Of a stretch of DNA of 27,370 bases, positions 8,458 to 15,847 are shown one piece after another. The notes below the pieces were generated by a model. The model did not search any database. It was given only the letters and a program-made list of their open reading frames with translations, and was not told where the DNA came from. The position numbers were made by a program, and so were the translations under genes. The stretch spans positions 1 through 27,370 of the forward strand of contig HF987772.1 of NCBI GenBank assembly GCA_000431135.1, in the 5' to 3' direction. The first letter of the stretch is position 1; each line of letters starts with the position of its first letter. Source of the DNA: Clostridium sp. CAG:590 (lineage in GTDB: Bacteria > Bacillota > Clostridia > Lachnospirales > Lachnospiraceae).

Positions 8458-10380
8458 TTAAATATCAAGGTTCTTAACGAATTTCGCATTTGCTTCAATA
8501 AATTCTCTACGAGGCTCTACTTTATCGCCCATCAATGTATTAAATGTCAGATCAACCTCTGATTCATTATCATCTTCAATTCCTACACGAAGCAGAATAC
8601 GGTGCTCCGGATCCATAGTCGTATCCCAAAGCTGGGTAGCATCCATCTCACCTAAACCTTTGTAACGCTGAATCTTATTATTTTGGTCACGTCCTACTTC
8701 TTTTAAAATGTTATCTAATTCTTCGTCACTATACGCATACCAGACCTTTTTATTCTTCTCTAATTTGTAAAGAGGCGGCTGTGCAAGATATACATGTCCC
8801 TCTCTGATCAGATCCGGCATAAAACGATAGAAGAATGTAAGCATCAGTGTTGCAATATGTGCACCATCTACATCGGCATCCGTCATAATAATGATCTTAT
8901 GATAACGAAGTTTGCTGATATCAAAGTTTTCATGAATACCCGTACCAAATGCAGTGATCATCGCCTTAATCTCTTCATTTCCGAGAATACGGTCAATTCT
9001 TGCCTTTTCTACGTTCAATATCTTACCACGAAGTGGAAGAATCGCCTGTGTTGAACGGGATCTGGCAGTCTTGGCAGAACCACCCGCAGAATCTCCCTCT
9101 ACGATGTAAATCTCACAATTTTCCGGATTCTTATCAGAACAGTCTGCTAATTTTCCCGGAAGTGCCATAGAATCACTTAATGTTGATTTTCTTGCAACAT
9201 CTCTCGCCTTACGGGCCGCAATTCTTGCACGCTGTGCCTGGATTGCCTTATTTACAATGATCTTTGCTACCTTTGGATTCAATTCAAGAAAGATGGTAAG
9301 CTGTTCCGTAACAACACTGTCTACAGCAGTACGTGCTTCTGAATTACCGAGCTTGATCTTTGTCTGACTCTCAAACTGAGGATCTCCGATCTTGATACTT
9401 ACAATCGCTGCAAGACCTTCTCTCAAATCATCACCTGACAGATTGTCCTCATTATCTTTGAGCATCTTATTATTTCTTGCATAATCATTAAATACCTTCG
9501 TAATTGCAGAACGGAAACCTGTTAAATGTGTTCCACCTTCGATTGTTCCGATATTATTAACAAATGTATATACAGACTCACTATAGGAATTATTGTGCTG
9601 CATTGCAACTTCTACAATAACGCCGTCTTTTTCTCCCTCACAATAAATGATCTTATCATATAGAGGATCTTTGTGACGGTTAATATACTGTACGAATTCC
9701 TTAATACCACCTTCATAATGGAATTCTCTTTCTTTTTCCTTACCGGCACGCTTATCGGCAAGTGTGATTTTCAGACCTTTTGTAAGGAATGCCATCTCAC
9801 GAAGTCTGGTTCTTAATGTATCAAAATCAAAGTTCAACGTCTCAAAGATTGTTTCATCCGGCATAAATGTAACTTTCGTTCCGCGCTTTCTTGTATTGCC
9901 CGTTACCTCTAACGGATGAATGATCTTACCCTTTTCATAACGCTGCTTATGCACTTTACCATCTCTATATATTTCAACCTCTAACCAGTCGGATAAAGCA
10001 TTTACAACAGATGCACCTACACCATGCAGACCACCTGCTACTTTGTATCCTCCACCGCCAAACTTACCGCCGGCATGTAGCATGGTAAATACAACATCAA
10101 CTGCCGGAATACCTGCTTTTTCCTGGATTCCTGTTGGAATACCACGTCCATTATCGACAACCGTTACGGAACCATCTTTATTGATTGTAACCGTTATCTC
10201 ATTACAATATCCTGCAAGTGCTTCATCTACTGCATTATCTACAATCTCGTATACTAAATGATGCAAACCCTTTTCAGAAGTTGTACCAATATACATACCA
10301 GGTCTTTTACGCACCGCTTCCAAACCTTCTAAGATCTGGATCTGATCAGCACCATATTCCTGCTCTTGACTCTTACCCAT
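8458..10380 (-). CDS. gyrB: DNA gyrase subunit B
   Basis: The ATPase/TOPRIM subunit of gyrase, 640 residues. The GHKL ATPase core shows YEIVDNAVDEAL (44-55), VVDNGRGIP (74-82) and GGLHGVGASVVNALS (116-130). The TOPRIM metal site is EGDSAGGSA (428-436) with DADVDG (501-506). The C-terminal YKGLGEMDATQLWDTTM is the family end-motif. The start is placed at 10380 (MGKSQEQEYGADQIQ) because AAGGAGA lies about 7 bases upstream. An in-frame TTG at 10437 would add 19 unlikely residues reaching back into recF. It begins 31 bases after the recF stop and precedes gyrA, probably in one transcript. Confidence 0.98.
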   Translation of the reverse strand: MGKSQEQEYGADQIQILEGLEAVRKRPGMYIGTTSEKGLHHLVYEIVDNAVDEALAGYCNEITVTINKDGSVTVVDNGRGIPTGIQEKAGIPAVDVVFTMLHAGGKFGGGGYKVAGGLHGVGASVVNALSDWLEVEIYRDGKVHKQRYEKGKIIHPLEVTGNTRKRGTKVTFMPDETIFETLNFDFDTLRTRLREMAFLTKGLKITLADKRAGKEKEREFHYEGGIKEFVQYINRHKDPLYDKIIYCEGEKDGVIVEVAMQHNNSYSESVYTFVNNIGTIEGGTHLTGFRSAITKVFNDYARNNKMLKDNEDNLSGDDLREGLAAIVSIKIGDPQFESQTKIKLGNSEARTAVDSVVTEQLTIFLELNPKVAKIIVNKAIQAQRARIAARKARDVARKSTLSDSMALPGKLADCSDKNPENCEIYIVEGDSAGGSAKTARSRSTQAILPLRGKILNVEKARIDRILGNEEIKAMITAFGTGIHENFDISKLRYHKIIIMTDADVDGAHIATLMLTFFYRFMPDLIREGHVYLAQPPLYKLEKNKKVWYAYSDEELDNILKEVGRDQNNKIQRYKGLGEMDATQLWDTTMDPEHRILLRVGIEDDNESEVDLTFNTLMGDKVEPRREFIEANAKFVKNLDI

Positions 10381-10411
10381 TTTTATTCTCCTTTTCTGAT
10401 ATATATTGCAT

Positions 10412-11497
10412 TTATTGGATCCATTCAACTGTTCCATTTGTTACCCTGTAAATCTGATTAATATGAATTCTTGATTTGATAAAGTCATCATATCCTGTAC
10501 ATGTTACAATTGTCTGTATATCATTCATACTTTCTAATAAAAACTGCTTTCGATTATGATCTAATTCACTCATCACATCATCTAACAAAAGAATCGGCGT
10601 ATCATGGATCATTGATTTGACCAGCTCAATCTCTGCTAATTTGAGAGATAAAGCAGCCGTTCTTTGCTGCCCCTGCGATCCGAATTTGCGAACATCTATT
10701 CCATTTATATAAAAACAAATGTCATCCCGGTGAGGTCCTGTCTGTGTCGACTGATACTTTAGATCTGTCTCACGTTTGGAAACCATGACCTGTTCGTATT
10801 CCTCTATCTCAACATTCTTTTCATAACCAATCTCAATGGATTCTTTCTTTCCGGTTAAATGTCCATGAATCTCTTTGACGATATCATTTAACTGCTTTAT
10901 GAATTTTTCTCTTTCCCGGATCAGATGTGTTCCGTATTCGATCAGATACATATCCCACATGTCTAATGTATCTTTTAATTCCGGTTTGAAAAAAATCTGT
11001 TTTAATAATGTATTTCTTTGATTGAGTGCCTTATTATAGTTGACATAGTTATAATAATAGATCTTATTCAATTGGCATAATTCCAGATTCATGAATCTTC
11101 TTCTCTCAGAAGGACCGTTCTTAATGATACTCAGATCTTCCGGCGAAAAGAATATAATATGGATCATTCCAAATAATTCACCACTTTTCCGGATACTCTG
11201 TCCATCTACTGCTACACCCTTTGTCTTATTCTTTTTGAGGTGCATATCAATCCGATGCATCACATCATACTTTGTGAGATTCAACCGGATATGGGATTCT
11301 TCTTCTCCAAACTGGATAATATCCTTGTCTTTGGTTCCTCTGTGAGACTTTGTAGTTCCGGACATATAAATTGCTTCCAAAATGTTAGTCTTTCCCTGCG
11401 CATTATCTCCATAGAGGATTGTTATTCCCGGTTCAAATGAAATTGACAAAGAATCATAATTTCTGTAATGACTAAGTTCTAGTGAATTAATATACAT
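10412..11497 (-). CDS. recF: DNA replication and repair protein RecF
   Basis: An SMC-like ATPase that helps load RecA at single-strand gaps (RecFOR pathway) and supports stalled forks. The 361-residue length is typical. Walker A is GDNAQGKT (30-37), the ABC signature is FGSQGQQRTAA (272-282) and Walker B is ILLLDDVMSELD (302-313). The middle (about 185-245) is helical, as expected for the arm region. It lies between yaaA and gyrB in the classic origin order. The ribosome binding site is modest (AGGTAGA), suggesting lower expression than dnaN or gyrB or translational coupling with yaaA, which ends 24 bases upstream. Confidence 0.97.
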   Translation of the reverse strand: MYINSLELSHYRNYDSLSISFEPGITILYGDNAQGKTNILEAIYMSGTTKSHRGTKDKDIIQFGEEESHIRLNLTKYDVMHRIDMHLKKNKTKGVAVDGQSIRKSGELFGMIHIIFFSPEDLSIIKNGPSERRRFMNLELCQLNKIYYYNYVNYNKALNQRNTLLKQIFFKPELKDTLDMWDMYLIEYGTHLIREREKFIKQLNDIVKEIHGHLTGKKESIEIGYEKNVEIEEYEQVMVSKRETDLKYQSTQTGPHRDDICFYINGIDVRKFGSQGQQRTAALSLKLAEIELVKSMIHDTPILLLDDVMSELDHNRKQFLLESMNDIQTIVTCTGYDDFIKSRIHINQIYRVTNGTVEWIQ

Positions 11498-11521
11498 TGG
11501 ATTCTACCTGACATCTCTAAA

Positions 11522-11737
11522 CTACTGAACGACCTGAATCTGCTTTCCATTATATTCTACAATCATTCCATCATATAATTTTCTTCGGTATCTGGATTCT
11601 GTCTCTCCATCTACCTTTACCAGTCCTTCGTCTATCACTTCTTTTGCCATAGCTCCGGATTCTACCAGATTCATTGCTTTCAGCAACTGACTTAAATTGA
11701 TATAATCATCTTTTTCTCTTAATCTTAATACTTCCAT
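11522..11737 (-). CDS. yaaA: S4-domain RNA-binding protein YaaA
   Basis: A 71-residue protein made almost entirely of an S4-like RNA-binding fold: LSQLLKAMNLVESGAMAKEVIDEG, then VKVDGETESRYRRKLYDG. It belongs to the YaaA/RlbA group encoded between dnaN and recF in many Firmicutes. The family's work is thought to be in ribosome biogenesis, but this is not shown here. The AGGAG ribosome binding site overlaps the dnaN stop codon (TAGGAG), implying translational coupling with dnaN. Confidence 0.9.
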   Translation of the reverse strand: MEVLRLREKDDYINLSQLLKAMNLVESGAMAKEVIDEGLVKVDGETESRYRRKLYDGMIVEYNGKQIQVVQ

Positions 11738-11746
11738 GTGATTCTC

Positions 11747-12850
11747 CTATGCAGCAATACTAACCGGTAAAATGAGATAAATATAACTGTTATCCTCATT
11801 GCGGATGAAACAAGGGGATTTGGCATTTACCATATAAATATCTATCTCTTCATCATCAATTACACGCAAAGCATCCATTAAAAACTTTGGATTGAATCCG
11901 ATCATCAGATCTTTTCCCTCTTTTTTGATCTCAATCTCTTCATTCATAGAACCCAAAGAAGAATCAATCTTAAGATATATATTGGAATTCTCAATGTTCA
12001 TAATGATCGGTTTCTTATCGGATTCCTTGATAAATAAAGATGCTCTGTCTATACAGTCTAAAAATTCTTTCTTGTTGATCGTGAATTTGGTCTCATAATC
12101 ATTTGATAACATCTGATCGATCTTATAAAATTCACCCTCTAACAAACGGGATACCACTTTTGTCTGATCAAACTCAAATAGGATATGTTTATCTGTAACA
12201 AATAAACGAACCTCATCTTCTGCATCCCCGGTCAAAATCTTGCTGACATCATTCAAAGTCTTACCGGGAACAATCACCTTCATACTATCGAAGCTTTGCT
12301 TTAATGTTACACTACGAATAGATATACGATGTCCGTCCAGTGAAACTACTTTAAGGGTATCTCCGTTGACTTCAAATAATTCTCCGGTCATGATCTTCGT
12401 GTTCTCCTGATCCGATATACTAAAGATCGTCTGACGGATCACTTCTTTTAATGTAAATTGTGAAAGACTCATATATCTGTTCTTTTCTACTTCCGGTAAG
12501 TAATTGAAATCCTCTCCTGAAGTTCCGGGAATATTAAACTTTGAACGTTCACAACGGATGTTCGCCTGATAATTGGCATTGGTTTCGATAAATATATCGC
12601 TATTTGGAAGTTTTCTTACAATGTCGCTTAATAATTTGGCCTCTAAGGCGATCTTTCCAGCTTCGTTGATCGTACCTTCGATAACGGTCTCAATTCCTAA
12701 TTCAATATCATTTGCAATCAGACGAATCTCACTTAAACTTGCCTCTATTAAAATACATTGTAAATTAGGCATTGTACTTTTGGTAGATACTGCTTTTGAA
12801 ACAATATTAATACCATTCATAAGAGCGTCTTTGGAACAATTAATCTTCAT
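11747..12850 (-). CDS. dnaN: DNA polymerase III sliding clamp (beta subunit)
   Basis: The ring-shaped processivity clamp that tethers replicative polymerase to DNA and recruits many clamp-binding proteins. The 367-residue length and three repeated beta-clamp domains (about 1-118, 128-245 and 246-367) fit the family. Features include the N-terminus MKINCSKDALMNGINIVSKAVS, the internal VVSLDGHRISIRS and the C-terminal ending YIYLILPVSIAA. A strong AAAGGAG ribosome binding site lies 9-10 bases before the ATG. It follows dnaA across the 309-base origin spacer and probably has its own promoter there. Confidence 0.98.
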   Translation of the reverse strand: MKINCSKDALMNGINIVSKAVSTKSTMPNLQCILIEASLSEIRLIANDIELGIETVIEGTINEAGKIALEAKLLSDIVRKLPNSDIFIETNANYQANIRCERSKFNIPGTSGEDFNYLPEVEKNRYMSLSQFTLKEVIRQTIFSISDQENTKIMTGELFEVNGDTLKVVSLDGHRISIRSVTLKQSFDSMKVIVPGKTLNDVSKILTGDAEDEVRLFVTDKHILFEFDQTKVVSRLLEGEFYKIDQMLSNDYETKFTINKKEFLDCIDRASLFIKESDKKPIIMNIENSNIYLKIDSSLGSMNEEIEIKKEGKDLMIGFNPKFLMDALRVIDDEEIDIYMVNAKSPCFIRNEDNSYIYLILPVSIAA

Positions 12851-12912
12851 TGTGTAAAACTCCTTTCAGTCCGATGTGTGGAAATCCCATCATACATATA
12901 ATTAAAATAATT

Positions 12913-12943
12913 CAGTAGTAATAATAGTAGGGGCTGTGAATAT
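12913..12943. promoter_or_regulatory. DnaA-trio element with adjacent DnaA box
   Basis: The plus strand 12913-12930, read 3' to 5', is GAT-GAT-AAT-AAT-GAT-GAC: six consecutive triplets, five matching the DnaA-trio consensus 3'-[G/A]A[T/A]-5' outright and the last close. It is separated by GGGC (12931-12934) from a DnaA-box-like TGTGAATAT (12935-12943, two mismatches). A/T-rich DNA lies on the other side. In B. subtilis this arrangement directs DnaA from double-stranded boxes onto a single strand to melt the origin. Confidence 0.8.
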
Positions 12944-12949
12944 GTTCAA
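12921..12949 (-). promoter_or_regulatory. Putative dnaN promoter
   Basis: The minus strand has TTGAAC (12944-12949), a 17-base spacer and TATTAT (12921-12926), about 70 bases before the dnaN start. The -10 lies inside the DnaA-trio array and the spacer covers the adjacent DnaA box, so DnaA binding could repress dnaN transcription. The -10 matches consensus at 5 of 6 positions and the -35 at 4 of 6. Confidence 0.5.
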
Positions 12950-13111
12950 ATCCCCCTTAAAGCATTGAAATACCTCAAAATGTTATGTTCATAATTATCT
13001 TTATATCGTCTTAAGAAACGGTGTGAAACCGGTGCACAAATCTGATGTACTAAAAAACAGATCAGATAAAAATAAATGTTTTCAACGATATATCACAAGA
13101 AAAACAACAGG

Positions 13112-13155
13112 TTATCAACAAAATAGATGTGAATAAACCGTAAAATTGTGGATAA
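13112..13155. promoter_or_regulatory. DnaA box cluster next to dnaA stop
   Basis: Three boxes relative to TTATCCACA: a perfect one in reverse orientation at 13147-13155 (TGTGGATAA), a one-mismatch box TGTGAATAA at 13128-13136, and a one-mismatch box TTATCAACA in forward orientation at 13112-13120. The first begins only 4 bases after the dnaA stop codon. Confidence 0.85.
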
Positions 13156-13159
13156 ATTG

Positions 13160-14530
13160 TTATTTTAGGTTTACTTTCTTTTCAATTGTTTCCACGGTTA
13201 CCTTCATATTCGAATCGGTCTCGATCAATGACTTGATCTTTTCTACACCGTTTAATACGGTGGAATGATCTCTTCCTCCTAAGGCATCGCCAATCTGTTG
13301 TAAAGAGTATCGATCCAAATATTTTCTACATAAATACATTACAATCTGTCTTGCAGTTGCAATATCTTTGCTTCTTTTTGAAGAGGTAATATCATCATAA
13401 GAAACATTCATATGATCTGAAACAATATTAATAAGCAGATCCGGTGTCAGTTCCTTTACTGCATCTTTGGATATCAGATCCTTTAATATATCAGCAGCTT
13501 TGTCTACAGTAAGGGATTCTTTGTTATTCTCTAATCTTGTATAAACGCTGATCTTATTGAGAGCACCTTCCAGTTCCCGGATATTGGATACTACATTTTC
13601 AGCAATAAAATCTAATATATCATCGGATATAAATATATGATCCATCTCAGCTTTCCGTTTGAGGATTGCCATTCTTGTCTCATAATCCGGTGCATGAATA
13701 TCAACCGGAACACCCCACTCAAGACGGGTACGCATTCTTTCTTCTAATGTCTCAATCTCCTTAGGTGGCTTATCTGAAGATATAATGATTTGTTTATTGG
13801 AATTATAGAGATCATTAAATGTGTTAAAAAATTCCGTCTGTGTTGAGTCTTTACCGATTACAAACTGGATATCATCAATTAATAAAACATCAAGATTACG
13901 GTATTTGGCACGGAGCTCTTCGTTCTTATTATTACGGATCGCTTCGATTACCTCATTTGTAAATGTCTCACTGGAAACATACAGAACTTTCATATCCGGA
14001 TTATGTGTAATAATATGATGGGCAATTGCCTGCATCAGGTGTGTCTTACCAAGACCTGCACCACCATATAAGAATAATGGATTGTAAGCAGAAGATGGTT
14101 CTTCCGCTACTGCAACACATGCTGCATGTGCATGCCGGTTATTATCGCCGATTACAAAAGTATCAAATGTATACTTTGGATTCAGATTACTGCGTTCCAA
14201 TGATAATTTGATATGTCCGTCTACAGATGTATCCGTGTCTTCTTTTACAGTTGGGACATCTTCACCCTCTACGCAAAAATAAATCTCATAAGGCTGGTTC
14301 AATGTAGCCTCAATAGCAGATTGTAAATAAATATCGTACATTTTTTTCTCAATAAATTCGATTCCTCGTTTGCCGAGCTTCTTATCCATTGAAAAGGTAA
14401 TTGTCGTATCAGTTACTTCTTTAATAGAAAGGGCGCGAATCCAAGTATTGATCATCATGTGGGAAACATCGTATTCAATTTCCAAAAGGTTCAATATGTT
14501 ATCCCATTGTTCTATCAGTGTTTCTTTCAT
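13160..14530 (-). CDS. dnaA: Chromosomal replication initiator protein DnaA
   Basis: The AAA+ initiator that binds DnaA boxes, opens the origin and recruits the helicase. It has 456 residues. Domain I (about 1-85) handles partner contacts, domain II is a linker (about 86-115), and domain III (about 116-350) carries Walker A GGAGLGKT (156-163), Walker B LLIDD (216-220) and LEERMRTRLEWG (262-273). Domain IV (about 360-456) has the DNA-binding signature GGRDHSTV (418-425). The ribosome binding site AAAGGA lies about 9 bases before the ATG. It is flanked on both sides by DnaA box clusters, which suggests the usual autoregulation. It is transcribed leftward, away from rpmH. Confidence 0.98.
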   Translation of the reverse strand: MKETLIEQWDNILNLLEIEYDVSHMMINTWIRALSIKEVTDTTITFSMDKKLGKRGIEFIEKKMYDIYLQSAIEATLNQPYEIYFCVEGEDVPTVKEDTDTSVDGHIKLSLERSNLNPKYTFDTFVIGDNNRHAHAACVAVAEEPSSAYNPLFLYGGAGLGKTHLMQAIAHHIITHNPDMKVLYVSSETFTNEVIEAIRNNKNEELRAKYRNLDVLLIDDIQFVIGKDSTQTEFFNTFNDLYNSNKQIIISSDKPPKEIETLEERMRTRLEWGVPVDIHAPDYETRMAILKRKAEMDHIFISDDILDFIAENVVSNIRELEGALNKISVYTRLENNKESLTVDKAADILKDLISKDAVKELTPDLLINIVSDHMNVSYDDITSSKRSKDIATARQIVMYLCRKYLDRYSLQQIGDALGGRDHSTVLNGVEKIKSLIETDSNMKVTVETIEKKVNLK

Positions 14531-14583
14531 AGTTAATAATCCTTTCTATAAATATAAGAAAATACGCATACGCATACTCATTA

Positions 14584-14612
14584 ATAATACTATAAAATAG
14601 CTTTTTTTTCAA
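14584..14612 (-). promoter_or_regulatory. dnaA promoter
   Basis: The minus strand carries TTGAAA (14607-14612), a 17-base spacer and TATTAT (14584-14589), about 54 bases before the dnaA ATG. The DnaA boxes at 14656-14765 lie upstream and could mediate autorepression. A short tandem ATGCGT repeat lies between promoter and gene. Confidence 0.65.
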
Positions 14613-14655
14613 GGAAAAGAGGAATTATGAGGGCTTAATTTTAAAATTTGGATAA

Positions 14656-14765
14656 TGTGGATAAATTCGGTTCACCGTTAAATATATCTAAAATAGAGGA
14701 TAAAAAGATGAAATCCACATGAAAACAGATAAGTTATCCACAAGTTATTCACATTTTGTGGATAA
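14656..14765. promoter_or_regulatory. DnaA box cluster upstream of dnaA
   Basis: Four boxes: a perfect TGTGGATAA at 14656-14664 (reverse), a perfect TTATCCACA at 14734-14742 (forward), a one-mismatch TTATTCACA at 14745-14753 (forward) and a perfect TGTGGATAA at 14757-14765 (reverse). The last three are packed within 32 bases, two to three bases apart. Confidence 0.9.
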
Positions 14766-14925
14766 CATTATGTAAACACAAGAAATAAAGAGTGAAAAAA
14801 TGAAAAAAATTAGAAATCATGGTTCTTTTGAATCGTGATATATGTAGAAAGTAAAAATGAGAACACTACATGTTGTGTTTTCAGAAAATGAAATAAAAAA
14901 ATAGTAAGAAAAACAAAAGAATCGC

Positions 14926-14954
14926 TTGACTTACAAGGGTTTTTTCAATATAAT
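14926..14954 (+). promoter_or_regulatory. rpmH operon promoter
   Basis: TTGACT (14926-14931), a 17-base spacer and a perfect TATAAT (14949-14954), preceded by an A-rich UP-like tract (about 14885-14920). It lies 39 bases before the rpmH ATG. It is the strongest protein-gene promoter visible in the window, as expected for a ribosomal protein gene. Confidence 0.85.
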
Positions 14955-14993
14955 GGGATAGATGTTTTCAAAAAGAAGGAGGTGTATTTGAGT

Positions 14994-15128
14994 ATGAAGA
15001 TGACATTTCAGCCTAAGAAGAGACAGAGATCTAAGGTTCATGGTTTTAGAAAAAGAATGAGCACATCAAATGGTAGAAAAGTGTTGGCCGCTAGACGTGC
15101 TAAAGGAAGAAAACGTTTATCAGCATAG
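14994..15128 (+). CDS. rpmH: Ribosomal protein L34 (bL34)
   Basis: A 44-residue, very basic protein of the large ribosomal subunit. It opens MKMTFQPKKRQRSKVHGFRKRM and ends AARRAKGRKRLSA, a full-length match to the L34 family. The ribosome binding site GGAGG lies 11 bases before this ATG. An in-frame TTG six bases upstream (14988) would have better spacing and would add Met-Ser, so that start is possible, but family members usually begin at MKMT. It is the first gene of the rightward origin operon. Its stop codon is folded into a terminator-like hairpin that separates it from rnpA. Confidence 0.97.
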   Translation: MKMTFQPKKRQRSKVHGFRKRMSTSNGRKVLAARRAKGRKRLSA

Positions 15129-15154
15129 GTCACAGGTTTGTGACCTTTTTCTTT
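15127..15154 (+). terminator. Terminator/attenuator hairpin between rpmH and rnpA
   Basis: AGGTCACA (15127-15134), loop GGTT, TGTGACCT (15139-15146): a perfect 8-bp stem followed by TTTTCTTT. The left arm includes the last two bases of the rpmH stop codon. It has the form of an intrinsic terminator and probably lowers rnpA expression relative to rpmH while letting some transcripts through, because rnpA has no obvious promoter of its own. Confidence 0.75.
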
Positions 15155-15170
15155 GTCAGGGAACATTATA

Positions 15171-15509
15171 ATGAAACAATTTATTTCTTTGAAAAACAGT
15201 TTAGAATTTGGAAATGTATATAAACGGGGTAGATCCTACGCAAACAAATACCTTGTTATGTATATAGTGGACAATAATCTGGAGAGTAACAGACTTGGGA
15301 TATCTGTTAGTAAGAAAGTTGGCAACAGTGTTGTCAGACATCGGATCACCAGATTGATTAGAGAAGCATACCGTCTACATCAGAATGAATTGATTACCGG
15401 AAAAGATATTGTAGTGGTTGCAAGGGTTAATTCTAAAGGTCATAGCTACTGGGATATTGAAAGTGCATTTCTACATTTAGCTAAACTGCATCATATATTC
15501 ATTCAGTAA
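15171..15509 (+). CDS. rnpA: Ribonuclease P protein component
   Basis: The protein cofactor of RNase P, which with the catalytic RNA removes 5' leaders from pre-tRNAs. It has 112 residues from the ATG at 15171. The family RNR motif region reads NRLGISVSKKVGNSVVRHRITRLIREAYR, with the Arg/Asn-rich helix contacting RNA. FGNVYKRGRSYANKYLVMYIV forms the early strands. A TTG start at 15153 would overlap the hairpin, so the ATG with upstream AGGGA is preferred. It is second in the rpmH-rnpA-yidD-yidC-jag operon. Confidence 0.95.
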   Translation: MKQFISLKNSLEFGNVYKRGRSYANKYLVMYIVDNNLESNRLGISVSKKVGNSVVRHRITRLIREAYRLHQNELITGKDIVVVARVNSKGHSYWDIESAFLHLAKLHHIFIQ

Positions 15510-15598
15510 GATTCACTTTTATATTCCGGATGCTATATTTTGCAAATCAGATTGAAAACATTATGTGAAGCATATTATATGCATAGGAATGATAAAAA

Positions 15599-15832
15599 TT
15601 GAAAATAATCAAAATAATTCTCATTCAACTTATCAAATTTTATAAGAAATTTTTGTCACCTTTGAAAGGACATCCGACCTGCAAGTATTATCCAACCTGT
15701 TCTTCTTATGCAATTGAAGCGTTAGAAGTGCATGGTGTTATAAAGGGAAGTCTGCTTGCAATCTGGAGAATATTACGTTGTAATCCTTTTTCAAAGGGAG
15801 GTTATGATCCGGTTCCACAGAAAAAGTCTTAA
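15599..15832 (+). CDS. yidD: Membrane protein insertion efficiency factor YidD
   Basis: A 77-residue protein with an amphipathic N-terminal helix (MKIIKIILIQLIKFYKKFLSPLKG) and the family cysteine core: CKYYPTCSSYAIEALEVHG and RILRCNPFSKGGYDPVP. It is thought to assist YidC in membrane insertion at the inner face of the membrane. The start codon is TTG: an in-frame stop lies just upstream, no ATG is available near the N-terminus, and the family normally begins at this residue. AGGA lies about 10 bases before it. It is preceded by an 89-base gap after rnpA and followed by yidC 15 bases later. Confidence 0.93.
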   Translation: MKIIKIILIQLIKFYKKFLSPLKGHPTCKYYPTCSSYAIEALEVHGVIKGSLLAIWRILRCNPFSKGGYDPVPQKKS

Positions 15833-15847
15833 GGAGGATTTTAAACA

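Larger units (their letters stand above)
12851..13159. other. oriC: oriC, dnaA-dnaN half (unwinding side)
   Basis: A 309-base spacer without a gene. Reading away from dnaA (right to left) it holds three DnaA boxes (13155-13112), a middle stretch including an imperfect 7-bp inverted repeat (13040-13046 / 13061-13067), then a further diverged box, a GC-rich step, a DnaA-trio array (12930-12913), an A/T-rich stretch (about 12912-12893) and finally the dnaN ribosome binding site. This order equals the Bacillus subtilis origin layout, where unwinding occurs between dnaA and dnaN. Assignment as the unwinding half is inference from that order. Confidence 0.85.
14531..14993. other. oriC: oriC, dnaA-rpmH half
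   Basis: A 463-base A/T-rich spacer between the divergent dnaA and rpmH genes, with no credible gene. It contains the dnaA promoter (14584-14612), a group of four DnaA boxes (14656-14765), about 150 bases of A-rich sequence with no recognised element (14766-14920; its last part may act as an UP element), and the rpmH promoter (14926-14954). Strand switching of genes and box clustering mark it as the second half of a bipartite origin. Confidence 0.85.

Noticed and set aside
12877..12885. TGTGGAAAT near the dnaN start as another DnaA box
   Set aside because: Two mismatches and isolated; too weak to list as a site.
13040..13067. Inverted repeat ATCTGAT/ATCAGAT in the dnaA-dnaN spacer as a dnaA terminator
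   Set aside because: Stem only 7 bp with a 14-base loop, and no T-run follows on the minus strand.
14766..14920. A-rich stretch between the DnaA boxes and the rpmH promoter as a small gene or RNA
   Set aside because: No open frame with a ribosome binding site and only short, weak inverted repeats; more likely an A/T-rich spacer and UP element.
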